Assembly (NCBI GenBank): GCA_963921825.1
Contig: OY997590.1
Span: forward strand, 62,486,012 to 62,550,011
Direction: 5' to 3'
Length of the DNA: 64,000 nucleotides
Source: Erodium maritimum
Lineage: Eukaryota > Streptophyta > Magnoliopsida > Geraniales > Geraniaceae
The notes beneath the pieces were generated by a model. That model saw only the letters and a list, made by a program, of their open reading frames with translations, was not told the DNA's origin and made no database searches. Of the stretch, positions 11,474-21,933 are shown piece after piece. The translations under genes and the position numbers were made by a program. The stretch's first letter is position 1. Each line of letters opens with the position of its first letter.

Positions 11474-12207
11474 ATCAATTCTTGACTATACAATTCTAAT
11501 ACAGGAAATATGTATCAGAACGACAGAACCCCTAAAAACCTCCCAACGTTGTACGTACTCTTAATCTATTTATTTCTGACGAAAGCCTTGCAATCCGTAT
11601 ATCAAGTTTGGCACTCTTTCCAATCCACATATTAGGGGTTTAAATCCTCCACCTCCTCCTCCTATCAAATAGTTTCAATTGGACGGCAGTTCAACCCAAC
11701 AAAATCCAATCACTTGTCACACCGGGGACCAGCATTTCAAAGTTACCATAGATTATCATGGAATTTGTTTATTCATTGATTGATATGTATTTAAAAGTTA
11801 CAACTCCCATATTAAAACAGGACCTGTAGTGTCACGAGTTCCCTCGGGTTCCATCTCTCTCTCTCCGACTCCCATTGGCATTGAAGAAGATCGTTGAAAC
11901 GCACTCTCATTTAAAGCTTTCGTTTTCACTCTTTTAATTCTGCTCTTTAAATTCCTCCCTTTTCTCGCTTTCAAAAAAACAAAGTGACCAAGCCAAAGAC
12001 TCTTTTCATTTCTTCTTCCTCCTCTGCACTTTTTTTTCTCTCCTTCCTTCTGGTTTCATTCGATTCCTTACCAATCCCTACATACACACACACACGAAGA
12101 AAAGCAAGTTCCAAAAGAGCCCATCTTTTTTTTACAATCTTTATTCCCTCCTTTTCGCCAATATTAATCTGCCGTTTCCTCCAAAGTTCTCGCAACTGCT
12201 TTGGACG
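11474..12207 (+). promoter_or_regulatory. Upstream region of the SMR gene
   Basis: The stretch between the Copia element and the CDK-inhibitor start has no gene. The last 370 bp carry CT-rich blocks (CTCTCTCTCTCC near 11852, TTCTTCCTCCTC near 12010), a CCATTGG element near 11873 and TTTAAA motifs near 11912 and 11946 that could serve as TATA-like sites. The transcription start is not determined. Confidence 0.45.
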
Positions 12208-12510
12208 ATGGGGTTTCAAGAAAATGATCATGGAGGCTTGGAACCGGAGGCCGGGAAGAAAAGGGTGGTCTCCGGCGTTGGGGTTCCGTCACGACCTCCG
12301 TTGAAGAGCATACGTGTCCGGCGTGACGGCGACGATGAGTGGTGCTCCACAACTCCGACGGGAGAGGACGCTCGGGTTGCAACACTTCTGACGTGCCCGC
12401 CCGCTCCAAGGAAGAAGAAGATGAAGCCTTCGAAATGCTACAAGAATAACGTTAGAGAGTTCTTCTCTCCTCCTGACTTGGAAACAGTGTTCATGCAGGC
12501 AGCTAAATAG
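12208..12510 (+). CDS. SMR: SIAMESE-related cyclin-dependent kinase inhibitor
   Basis: This intronless frame of 100 residues carries the two signatures of the plant SIM/SMR family: CPPAPRKKK at residues 63-71 and EFFSPPDLETVF at residues 84-95. Upstream of the first is a short TPTGED stretch. SMR proteins bind CDK-cyclin complexes in the nucleus, block mitotic CDK activity and promote endoreduplication, often in response to stress or differentiation cues. The length is normal for the family, and the start is the first ATG giving a frame with both motifs. It stands alone, with a Copia element about 740 bp upstream and a MITE-like repeat 80 bp downstream. I cannot assign the exact paralogue. 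Confidence rests on the two motifs. Confidence 0.93.
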   Translation: MGFQENDHGGLEPEAGKKRVVSGVGVPSRPPLKSIRVRRDGDDEWCSTTPTGEDARVATLLTCPPAPRKKKMKPSKCYKNNVREFFSPPDLETVFMQAAK

Positions 12511-12589
12511 TTACTAATTTCAGTTCATCTGTCTTAGGTTTCTTTGATGATAGGAAAAACTTCATGTATTTATTATGTCCGACTTGTAC

Positions 12590-12873
12590 TTTTCAAGAAC
12601 TTGTTGTTGACTTATTAGTAATTACCCTTGACTTATGATAATTACACAAACTAACATTTTCCATTAAAAATGACAGAAAATCTTAGATAATACTCCAAGA
12701 ACTAATTGTTATATGACTATTGAACTAAAAAACTAACGGTAGACTTGTTACTTTTTGGAGTTTTTCGTAACGTTTTTTTGTCATTTCTAACGAAAAATGC
12801 TCGTTTGTGGAATTACCATAAGTTAAGGGTACTGATCTGATCGACTAATAAGTCAGCAGCAAGTTTTTGAGCG
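12590..12873. mobile_element. MITE-like inverted repeat, 284 bp
   Basis: The left arm TTTTCAAGAACTTGTTGTTG.. (followed by ACTTATTAGT and ..CCCTTGACTTATGATAATT) pairs with the reverse complement of the right arm (CGCTCAAAAACTTGCTGCTG.., ACTTATTAGT, ..CCCTTAACTTATGGTAATT). Arms are about 100 bp. GTAC flanks both ends, possibly a 4-bp duplication. There is no coding capacity. It lies in the 3' flank of the SMR gene. Confidence 0.7.
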
Positions 12874-13492
12874 GTACAACTCTACGCTAATTAGTTCCTG
12901 GTTTTACTCCTTGATGATACAACGGCAGCCAATCGAATACAACTTCTTTGTACAGTGTTTCCGTATCATCAATAAACTGTTTCAGTTGTATCTTGTTATT
13001 AGCTTTGTTCCTGAATTTCTCCAAAAATGTTCCTTCTAACTGTCGTCTTGCCAGAAACAGAGTTCTGGGTTATTGATCTTTGCAAGGAAGTGTAATTAAT
13101 AATGGGAATGAGAAATGACACGGATGTGGAATGGAGTGAGTTTGGAGAGAAATGAAGACATGTCGAAGGAAAGAAGAGGGAAATCGTTGTCATTAGATGC
13201 TCTGTTGGGAGGAGATGTTGACTGGATGTGAGGGACAAGTCCTAGATAATCAGTGCTGATGGAGAGGTGCAACTGCTAGTGCTAGAGTCCCCCACAATGT
13301 ACTCTCCGACCCATCTTGGACTCTTGTGTCTTACACTTGCACTTGCAACACGGCTTACGAGAATCCTATGTGGGTCTCAGTAACACTTCCACACCAATAA
13401 TTGCTCACCTCACCTGTAGGATTCTTCACTTCAATCCTCTTTTGATACATATTTCAAAATTTCAGTTTCAATCATCCTCTTTTGTGTATGTG
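12874..13492. other. Unassigned intergenic sequence
   Basis: No gene, RNA or repeat could be recognised. The 79-codon reverse open frame at 12999-13238 has no recognisable motif. Confidence 0.5.
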
Positions 13493-13510
13493 TAACAATT
13501 ATAAAATATT
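13493..13510. repeat. Target-site duplication of LINE-derived element (left)
   Basis: TAACAATTATAAAATATT occurs here and again at 15574-15591 without mismatch, bracketing the ORF1-only element. Confidence 0.85.
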
Positions 13511-15573
13511 TGTTTTGAGTAACTATAATATCATTTCATTAAAAGGGTCGGTACATGTTTGACAGCACAGACGGGACAAACACAAAAATCATGTAACTAC
13601 TACTGCGTCCATGATGTATTGAAGGAACCAGAAAAGCAAAGTAAGACAAGAACCAAACTAAGTATAAATGAAAACAGCAGACCATAAAACTAGTAAAGTA
13701 CCGGCGGTCACTGCTCAAGATAGGGTCTACAGACCGCTGGGTCATCTAAAGACGACACTCTTTTTGTGCTATAAAACCGAGCATATGACCACTAGCACCG
13801 GGTTGAGGACAGGGTGACCACGGAGGGAGTACCCAACCTCCCCCGAGTCCCAGGGGACGACTCATGACTCTTGGCGAGGCTGTTTCCCAGCCCTCGTTTG
13901 ATCTTCCCGAGGTTCCCTCGCCGAACCCCTCTTCATTCTTGGAGCAGCTGAAGGTTCCTTATGCAGTCCGCCCCACGAGATCCCCGAGGATCCTCCCGTT
14001 GTCGACTCACCCCTGGGTCCCCAAGGGGCCTTCCCCGTCCCCTCCCGAGGTCCAGGTCGCGGAGGGGTTGAACCCCGTACCAGTGGAGCAAACCCCGGCG
14101 ACACCCTAGCAGCTGCGCCCAAGTCGTAGCATACCTCTAATCCTTCCGGGTCTTGGGATAATGCTTCAGTGACTTGTCAAAAGTATGGATGCCCGAGATC
14201 TCCTTGTCACAGGTCGTAGGCGAATGACCGATACACCCCACAATTTCCACAGAACCCTGGCAGCTTGACATTGGTAAGAGAACATGTGATCAGTTGTTTG
14301 AACTTAGGGAACCGGAGACGCATATTGCGACACAGGGGTCGGTCAAGAGATTGCCAGTAGCGGACCTTCACCGTCCCCCCAACACTGGCCAAATTCGTCA
14401 CAGGGGACATCCACCGTCCCACCTAACGCCTCCCCAATTCTAGTGCCCGTAATTTTAGTGCTAACTATCTATGGGATACCATGGGCATGAACCCACAATT
14501 GCATCTTTTCCATAGCCGGAAGGTCCTAGACAAACGGATCCGTCTCTGCCAGCATCAGGGGTTTTCCATCAAAGCACCACGGTTCGTTCAGCCGAACATA
14601 ATCCTTATCCTCCTTCCTGGCAAAATAAAACCCGAAGACACTAGAGGCGGCATCCTTTATGACCAAGCCAATAATCTCTTTGCCCCATGCATTAGTGAGG
14701 ATACGAAGGAGGGTATTCCGACGAGGTTGAACCTTCGTGAGAAGACGACCCACCATCCCATGTTGTTGACAGGAAAGCGCAGCCGGATCAAGCACCTCGT
14801 TCACGACCGTAACTTTCAAGGGTTCCTCAAACCCCAGGGAGCAACCGGAGAAGCTGTTTTGAAGAGCCTAGAGAGGGGTATCATGAACCATTTTTGGAGG
14901 CGTGGGACGCGGGCGGGGAGGCTGCGGATGATCTGATGTCGATCCTGTCATCAAGGCTTGCCCCTACTGAGCGGGAGAGGTGTGATCAGCCAAAGGAGAA
15001 GCGAGAGCCCCACCATTCTCCGACCCCAACCCTTCCGCCATCTGTAGGCGGTGTTCCTCCAAAGCCCTAATAGATGAGGGGCGCCACGCTTGTCTGTTTT
15101 GGGGGACGACCCCATCGCGCATTAAGGGGCCTTGACATCGGAGGCTCCCCTGGTGCATAGTCTACCAGTGGTAGCAGGAAAGGAGAACCCAAGGACGGGG
15201 GCGGGAGCAAGTCCCGGGACGAACACAACGCCGCCGCCGCAACCTTCTTCTTCCTCAGTGCCTGCTTAGGCCGCACTACGTCGTGTGATGGGAAAGGGGG
15301 AAGGACCTCCCCTACTCCCGCACCTACTCCAGCGGATAATGGGACAAGGGCTCCCGCGATCGCGCCCATGCCAGCGGCTGATGGGACATGATCCAAGATG
15401 AGAACATTCGGGGACGCAGGCTGGGAGGATGGTGTGGACATGGTAGGGGACAAGGAGGGAGACACATGTGGAATGGCGGAGCGTGCGACTTGATCGGGGA
15501 AAAACGTAGAGATCCAGGAGCACATTATGGATAGGGTTTCAGAGGTCTCGACAGAAGCAAGGAGAAGATTTGA
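13511..15573 (-). mobile_element. LINE-derived element with ORF1 only
   Basis: The segment is bounded by a perfect 18-bp target duplication and read on the minus strand. From 15579 it encodes a Pro/Ser-rich N-terminal region, then a DUF4283-type block (GMVGRLLTKV .. FYFARKEDKDYVRLNEPWCF, 14526-14819), then a decayed CX2C zinc knuckle (FCGNCGVY, near 14240), then a conserved basic tail (KRGSAREPREDQTRAGKQPR, near 13870-13930). About 350 bp remain to the 3' end. No endonuclease, reverse transcriptase or RNase H is present inside the duplication. DUF4283 with a CX2CX4HX4C finger is typical of ORF1 of plant L1-type LINEs. Stops and shifts show decay. Confidence 0.8.
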
Positions 15574-15666
15574 TAACAATTATAAAATATTAATGTGTCT
15601 ATATATGGCTAAAATATAATTACTATGAAATTTAAAATTGTTTTATATATTCAATCAAGTACTGTT

Positions 15667-16514
15667 TTTTTTCTATAAGTTCGAAAAATTTATTAAAACT
15701 GATTCCAGAAAGAATCAGAAAGCCCTGAATCAAGAAGAAACAGGGTAGCAACCAACGATAACAAAGGGGCTCCAGCAAGGGGAGCCAAAGGCTAAGCCTT
15801 TTCTAAAAAAGGAAAACAATGAGCAAAAAGAAATAAGAAAAAAACCATTAATGATGAGTCGTCAAATTCTTCTTCTTGGCAGCCAATTCACGAATTGCAG
15901 TCCATGGATCAGTACCATGAGACGAACTTGTGACTTGAGTTTTTTCTTTTCCGATTTGCTCAACCTGCTTCCCAATATCGACGGGCCGAACATATCTCTC
16001 CCGATCCAAAGATACAATTGGTTTACACGTCAAAGTGTATACTTCCGTTAGATGCTTTGGGGGTCGACTCACCCGCTTCTTGACTAGAGCGTCCTTCCAC
16101 GGGGAATGTTTCTGATGTGTATGTTGGCCTCCAACAGCACCAATAACCGAGATGACTGCAGCACCAACGCTGTTTTCTGCAACACAATCCCTAGTCAACA
16201 CCCCGCCATCGTCTGAGTCAACCAACGCAATTTCCTTGGACGAGATCGAATCATGATCTGATGCGAGAATATCACACCTGACAGGACCGAATCCAATCTC
16301 AACCAGAGGATTTGAATCCGCTTGAATAACTAAAGGAGTTGAATCCGTCTCTACATCGACGCAGCAACCGCATCCATCTCCACATTGACAACGGCAACCA
16401 AATCCGGCGAGCCCCCGGACTGACCTACTCTTTTGTCCTCCTCAGCAACTTTCTCCTCCTCTGAAACGAGCTCGACATTCCGATTCTGAAACCCGGAAAC
16501 AGAGACAAGTTTCG
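15667..16514 (-). mobile_element. Short non-LTR retroposon, copy A
   Basis: Flanked by ATCAAGTACTGTT (15654-15666) and ATCAGGTACTGTT (16515-16527), a 13-bp target duplication with one mismatch. On the minus strand it has an open frame containing SPWKDALVKK and SRPPKHLTEV, then SLDRERYVRPVDIGKQVE, then about 190 bp of 3' UTR ending AATAAATTTTTCGAACTTAT and an A-rich tail. Copy B at 44962-45739 shares the protein blocks and the 3' terminus. I do not recognise the protein. It may be the C-terminal part of a LINE ORF1. Confidence 0.7.
15848..16225 (-). pseudogene. Retroposon open frame, unknown protein
   Basis: The 125-codon frame includes HSPWKDALVKKRVSRPPKHL, CKPIVSLDRERYVRPVDIGK and a hydrophilic C-terminus. 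Similar residues occur at 44801-45520 (SPWKEVLLKP, SRPPKFLGDY, SLSRERFVNHVDIDKQV). The frame continues upstream to about 16500 through stops. No catalytic motif is visible and I assign no function. Confidence 0.55.
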
Positions 16515-16527
16515 ATCAGGTACTGTT

Positions 16528-17394
16528 AGTTGTCACAAGGAATATCGGATGTGATCAAAAGTAGGAGAGCCGGTGTCTGTTCAACATTATCAGCAATTGG
16601 ATTGTTCACATCAATATCCTTCAAACTAATATAATCAAGAGCAGGAGAGCCGATGTCTGCTCAACAATGGTGCTCTCAGAGAAAGAGCTTCCACATTCGG
16701 AGACCTTCGGCTATATTCAGGTAACAGATAGAATAACAAAGTTGTTGGATGGAAAGAAGCACTTCTTCAAAAAGAACGCACCATTGATCTTATGAAAAGA
16801 AACTCAGAATCAGTTATGTTAGAAGGTGATATGGTAAGGAAGAGTAAAGTTGATCGGATTATATCAACAAAGAGGAGGATGTCAGGGAAAAAGGGTCTTC
16901 GAAGGAGATATTCATTCTTAACCTCATGTAGGGTTCAAACCCGAAAGGAATCGAATCATCTTTAAAAAGGCTGGTAAAGTTTTAGACATGTATTACCTCT
17001 GAATTCCAACTTAAAAGGTAAGTTCTTTGGTTTTATTTGGTAAAGAGAAACGCTATACCGATGTTCAATGACTTTAAACATGGGGGTTTGCCATTATTTG
17101 TGGCTCAGGATAGCGATAACTCTCTCCTAACGTATATTAAAAGAGCCAAAAAAACTTGAGAGAAATTTTATCAAGGAAAAGAAACTATACTCGTAATGAT
17201 GATATTATAAAGTTGCAAATATATAAGTCAGTGACATGAAGTTCTAATAGGAACTCAAGTTGTAATAATGTTGGAGTAGGTTGATTCGTGTTGGTTGGGT
17301 GTGACACACTTCAATTCGAGTGTATCCTCGATTCAAGACGAGATAGAGATACATGGTATGTTAGATATTAAAGTTAGACATCTGAGAATGTCAA
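16528..17394. other. Unassigned sequence between repeats
   Basis: A short direct repeat (AGGAGAGCCG(G/A)TGTCTG(T/C)TCAACA) occurs near 16565 and 16645. No gene can be supported. Confidence 0.4.
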
Positions 17395-17960
17395 AGCCCG
17401 ATCCAACTTAAAAGCTTAAACTGATAGGTGGAGGTATCAATATGTTTATCAAGTCGTCAATGCATCCAACATATTTCTTATGTGGGATGCACACTTTAAC
17501 ATTCCTCCTCATATGCGGCCTCGCATGTGATACATTCGGGCATCGAGGGGAGGTTTCTTAACACGGTCCCAAAAGAGCTCTGCTACCAAGTCAAAGTCCA
17601 ATCCAACCAAAAGCTCAAGCTGATAGATGGAAGCATCAAAATGTTTATCAAGTGGATAATGCATCCACACACTTCTGATATGGTACAAACACTTTGAAAC
17701 TCCTATTCACGTGTGGGCCTCACACGTGGCACATTTGGGCATCGAGGGGAGGTTCCTTAACACAAGACCAAACAAGCTCTGATCCAACCCAAATGCTCAA
17801 GTTGATAGATGGAGGCATCAATATGTTCATCAAGTGGCCTATTCATCCACACACTTTAACACTCCCCTCACGTGTGGCACATTCAGACATCAAAAGGATA
17901 TTCCTTAACACGGGCTCAAACCAACTTTGATACCATGTCAATTCTCGATCCAAACAAAAG
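17395..17960 (-). repeat. Tandem TRIM-like LTR array, locus 1
   Basis: About three and a half units of 160-200 bp run end to end. Read on the minus strand each begins TGTTAAGGAA.. and ends ..GGGCTTTGACA, and consecutive units are separated by about 25 bp containing TGGTATCAGAGC or a decayed form, which is an initiator tRNA-Met primer site. That layout (LTR, primer site, almost no internal region, LTR) is that of multi-LTR TRIM elements. There is no coding capacity. Confidence 0.65.
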
Positions 17961-18457
17961 ATCAAGCTGGTAGGTGGTAGAGCCATCAATATGATTATCA
18001 AGTCGACAAAATGGGTGACAATGATTTATAGTAAGGAGTAGTTGTTAAAACAAGGAGGCTTCTGTAGATGAGTTTATAATTAAGGAATCCCTATACATGG
18101 CCAGGGATCGGAGAACATCATAAGGATTACAATGAATTTGATTCCACTATAATGATTTACCCATACTCAATCTCAGGTCTTAACATACAACAGGCTATAG
18201 TTTTGATCAATACCGAAACAATGAAGCTAGCTTAGAAGTATATTTTGTTACAAATCAGAGGGGAGAATTATCAGGTTTCAAATAAACTAGATCGGTCCTT
18301 TGTGTCATATATCTATCACGAACATTATGTTCCCTCATCAAAGTCCTCAGAGAATATGTTAGAGTCAATTTTCAACCAATCATTGTCACCAACGATTCCA
18401 AAAAAACTCCAATGGTCTAATCTAGTAATTGAATATTGTGATACAACTATATTTAAT
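17961..18457 (-). repeat. Duplicated segment B, copy 1
   Basis: The sequence from the end of the TRIM array to ..ATTTAAT at 18457 matches 26291-26772 closely (shared blocks AACAAGGAGGCTTCT, GGATCG(G/A)AGAACATCATAA, CAATGAATTTGATTCCACT). Homology stops abruptly at 18457 and resumes in copy A' at 25586. Confidence 0.7.
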
Positions 18458-18710
18458 GCACTCCTCTCACTTCGTTTTCTTGTTATCTCTCTTATTTTCT
18501 TGCTCCGTCGTCTGTCGACCAAAAACGTTCCTCCATCATCTAAAAACCTCCTCCGCCGTCTCATAGACTCCTCTAACCTTCTCGTCCATCAAACATCGTC
18601 ACGAACCCGAGGCTCCTACGTCGTCACGAACCCGACCCTCCGTCGCCGTCACAAACCCAAACCTCCATCTACGAAAACGACACCGACTCTTCATCGACCC
18701 TTAATTTTCA
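18458..18710 (+). other. Possible left part of a CACTA-like insertion
   Basis: Starts GCACTCCTCTCAC at the homology break. Holds CT-rich sequence with TCGTCACGAACCCGA repeats at about 18597-18655. It is cut at 18711 by the Gypsy-type LTR. Confidence 0.35.
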
Positions 18711-19599
18711 TGTAAGAACCGCTCTCGGTCGATCCCGGTCGAACCGGTGAATTCTAGACAAGTTTGACTTTCGGTCGGAAAAGTCAACCGATGGCTCAGG
18801 AAGTCATTTGGGACCTTTTCGGGGCCCCAAAAGCTTAGCCTTCATCACGGTTACCTTAGTTGGTCCATTTCCTTCAGTTTGACTGTAATATTTGTTAGGT
18901 CAAATTTCGGTCAAACTTGGACTTTATATCGGTTATTTTTTTCCGATAAAATCTTGGAAAGCTGGAAATTAATTAACTGAAAGTGACTCCACATGACACT
19001 TGTCATGTTTGGCTTGGAGGATGAAAAAGGAGCTTCATTTGACTCTTATACCCTCCCAACTTACCTTGAAAAGGATAGGACCTTAAGGGCTTTTTGGTAA
19101 TTGGACAAAGTAGGTCATTTAAAGCAACATGAGCACACAAATCAGCTCATTCCCTATTGTTGCAGCCGAAAATCACAAGGAGAGGAGAGGAGAAGAGCTC
19201 ATTTCTTGAGGAAAAAGAAAGGGAGGAAAGCTAGCATTTTGGAGCTTGTTCTTGGTCCTTTTGCCTCCATTTTCCTTCCATCTTCATCATCTCACCTTCC
19301 TAGAGGTATGGATGCTCTCAACTCTTCATTTCTTCTACTCTCCAATTTGTATTTTTTTGGGTTTGTGGCTTGAATTTGAAAAACTAGTGTTTGGGTTGTT
19401 GATTGGAGAAGAAGTAGTGAAGTAGGTTGCTTGGATTGTGTTTTTGGTTGAAGTTTTGATGATCCCATTGTGGGTGTTGTTGTTTGGCAACTTTGGATGA
19501 ACATTTTGGAGTTAGAAGGACTTGGAAATGTGGTTTTTGATATGATTTTCATGAAACTCGAGCTGGGGAAGAAAGGGGAAGAACCTGGACTGGTTCGCT

Positions 19600-19830
19600 A
19601 CGGAGCATGACCCGGACCGGCCCTATGCCAGCACGGCAGGCCGCACGGAACGGGCCAGGCACCGGCACGGCGTGCTGCGCGGAACGGACGTGAGTCCGGC
19701 ATGGAACCTCGCACGGTCGTGTTAGACTCCGGGCCGGTACGCCACACGGTTCGTGCTGGTTACCGGGCCGGTCTGTGACACGGTCCGTGCCAGATTCCGG
19801 CACGGCCTGTGCTACGGTCAGGGACACCTT
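19600..19830. repeat. GC-rich CACGG/CCGTG array in LTR
   Basis: A block of about 230 bp rich in CACGG, CCGTG and GGCCGG motifs in both orientations. The related LTR at 36124 has a GTGACGG/CCGTCAC array at the corresponding position. Confidence 0.6.
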
Positions 19831-20756
19831 CCGGATCAGAACTCCAGATTCAAAAACCCTTCCTTTTAGCCCATTTCGATTTCTAGATCACTTCTTTGAC
19901 CTTGTTTCCATTGTTTAAGGTTTATTCTGTAAATTTTGGGTTGAGGAACACTCCGTTGGGTTACTAATTTTGGTATTGTTGTGGTCCAAGACCGTGAGCC
20001 CGAGCTCAAGAGAAGGAAAGGCCTTGGACCCGATCTAGAGAGTCAAAGATCACTCTGGAACCCGTGTGAAGAACGGAGGAGCGACTAACCGTCTTTGCAG
20101 CAGAGTTTTAGAGGAAGACCACAAGGTAGGGAAAGTCCTAACTACTCGAGCATTTCATTACTAGTATGCCTATTAGGTTAATAAAATCGGAAAGGTCCTA
20201 GAATTGCATATAGGATGCGAATAACTAGAATAATCGTCTTTCAATTATTAATAACCGGAGGTGTCTAGAATGCATGCTTAGGATGAGAATAACTAGTGTA
20301 ACTCGCTTTCAATACTTGGGATTTGTTTTACTGGTAGAGAGGCCGTGATGAGCCCTCGGATTAGTTGTTGTGCTAGGTTCACATGCTTGGTTGCCTAGTT
20401 TGGATAAGGGAAGAGACTAACGAAACTAGCTAAATCGTATGCCTGACTAATTGAATGTTTACATGCTTGATTGATTGATTGAATGTTTACATGCTTGATT
20501 GATGGATTGAATGTTGTATGATTGAATGCTTGAACAGATGATTGAGTATGACTGGTCGTACCAAGGGGTATGATCAGGTGATCGATGGACCGATGGATCG
20601 TGACAGGTAAGTATAACAGTAAGTGTAAAGATTGAATGGATGTCTTTGGTGTGTTGTGGTGAAAGTGTGATTCGATAAGCGTGGGTTGATTGATGTGTTA
20701 TGGTGTGATCTCTTGTTCTTATTCTTAAAATGTTTAATTGTTCGGTATGGTACTTA

Positions 20757-20760
<4 letters not shown>

Positions 20761-20805
<45 letters not shown>
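20761..20805 (+). repeat. Homopolymer run of 45 G
   Basis: Forty-five consecutive G residues lie within the LTR, next to a G-rich minisatellite. Other LTRs here lack it. Either an expanded mononucleotide tract or a sequencing and assembly artefact. Confidence 0.9.
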
Positions 20806-20806
<1 letters not shown>

Positions 20807-20839
20807 AATCCGGTGGTGTTATGGTCGTTGGTGTTGGCA

Positions 20840-21075
20840 GATCCTGCGGGATAATGGTTGGTTATTGGACCTTGCGGGGCATTGGTTTACTAGAGCTTGC
20901 GGGCATTGATTATTGGACCCTACGGGGCATTGGTTACTAGAGCCTGTGGGCATTGATTATTGGAGCCTGCGGGGCATTGATTATTGGAGCCTGCGGGCAT
21001 TAGATATTGGACCATGCGGGGCATTGATTATTGGACCCTGCGGGGCATTGATTTCGGAGCCTACGGGCAATTGGA
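20840..21075 (+). repeat. Minisatellite of about 25 bp (ATTGGACCCTGCGGGGC units)
   Basis: About nine imperfect units of the form ATTGATTATTGGA(G/C)CCTGC followed by GGG(G)C, adjacent to the poly-G run. Open frames across it are repeat artefacts. Confidence 0.8.
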
Positions 21076-21933
21076 TGGTTTACCCTGCGGGGAAATGGTT
21101 ACTTGAGGTTTCACCCAAGTGTATGCGTCCTACGGGAGCACTACCTTGGTTCCCTATGACATATGGTCCTTTGGAGGAATTTCCGAGAATCCCGACGATG
21201 AGCGTCCCTTTGGGATGGTTTCCGGTGCCCCGATGTATGTGCCTCCTCTGGACCGAGGGAAAATCTGATATGATATGGGTACTCTGGTGGATCGGAATAT
21301 GGGAACCGATGTGACACTAGAATCTATCCGTGGATCGGAGGCTTGAGAAAGCAAGAGGTTGGTGTGTTACTAAATGTTCCCATTTTAGTAGTTATGATGC
21401 GTTTATAGTACTTTTCATGGATCTTTTTAAGTTATTGCTATCTTTAAGAATATGGAACTTTTCCCTTCTATTCTGATTATTAGTGTTCCATTGTTTAATA
21501 TCATTTAAAGTGTTACTAGCATTTTATTGTTAATCATATTTAAATCGTTACTTGCATTATCTTGTTTGAGCAGTTTTTATTATTGATCTAAAGGTTGAGT
21601 TATTACGATTTTTTCCTACTGAGCGTAAGCTCACCCCTATGGTTTTCTTACTGTTTTTACAGGCGTACCTGATGTCTAGTGAGTTCGAGGCTCGGGAGCT
21701 TCTGGGCGTCTTTTGGATTGTTCTAGAGTAGTGTTGGTCGTTTGTACTACACACTATTTATCTTGCACTTTATGTCGAGTTTTGACTCATATTTGAGATT
21801 TTAGAACTATTTATTTATGATGATTTGATGGAGTTTATTCGAGATTTTAAAGGTTCTATCATTTGTTTATTATTTTCTATCATTAACTCAGGTCACGTCT
21901 CGAGTCCGGTCAAAACCGGATTTGGGGGGTGAC

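Larger units (their letters stand above)
18711..21933 (+). mobile_element. Long Gypsy-type LTR (solo or remnant), 3.2 kb
   Basis: Starts TGTAAGAACC, followed by GGTCGAACCGGTGAA and GGAAAAGTCAACCGATG, matching the solo LTR at 36124. Ends GGGGTGACA after the palindrome TCCGGTCAAAACCGGA (21904-21919). It carries the TGAGCGTAAGCTCA hairpin at 21620-21633. There is no primer site or internal coding region next to either end, so it looks solo. The 5-bp flanks (TTTCA and GTGCA) do not match, which suggests inter-element recombination or a later rearrangement. Confidence 0.8.

Noticed and set aside
11984..12304. Forward frame overlapping the SMR start and reverse frame 11971-12231
   Set aside because: Other-frame shadows of the SMR gene and its CT-rich leader; no motifs.
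20913..21314. 133-codon frame rich in GALIIGPC repeats
   Set aside because: Artefact of the 25-bp minisatellite in an LTR.
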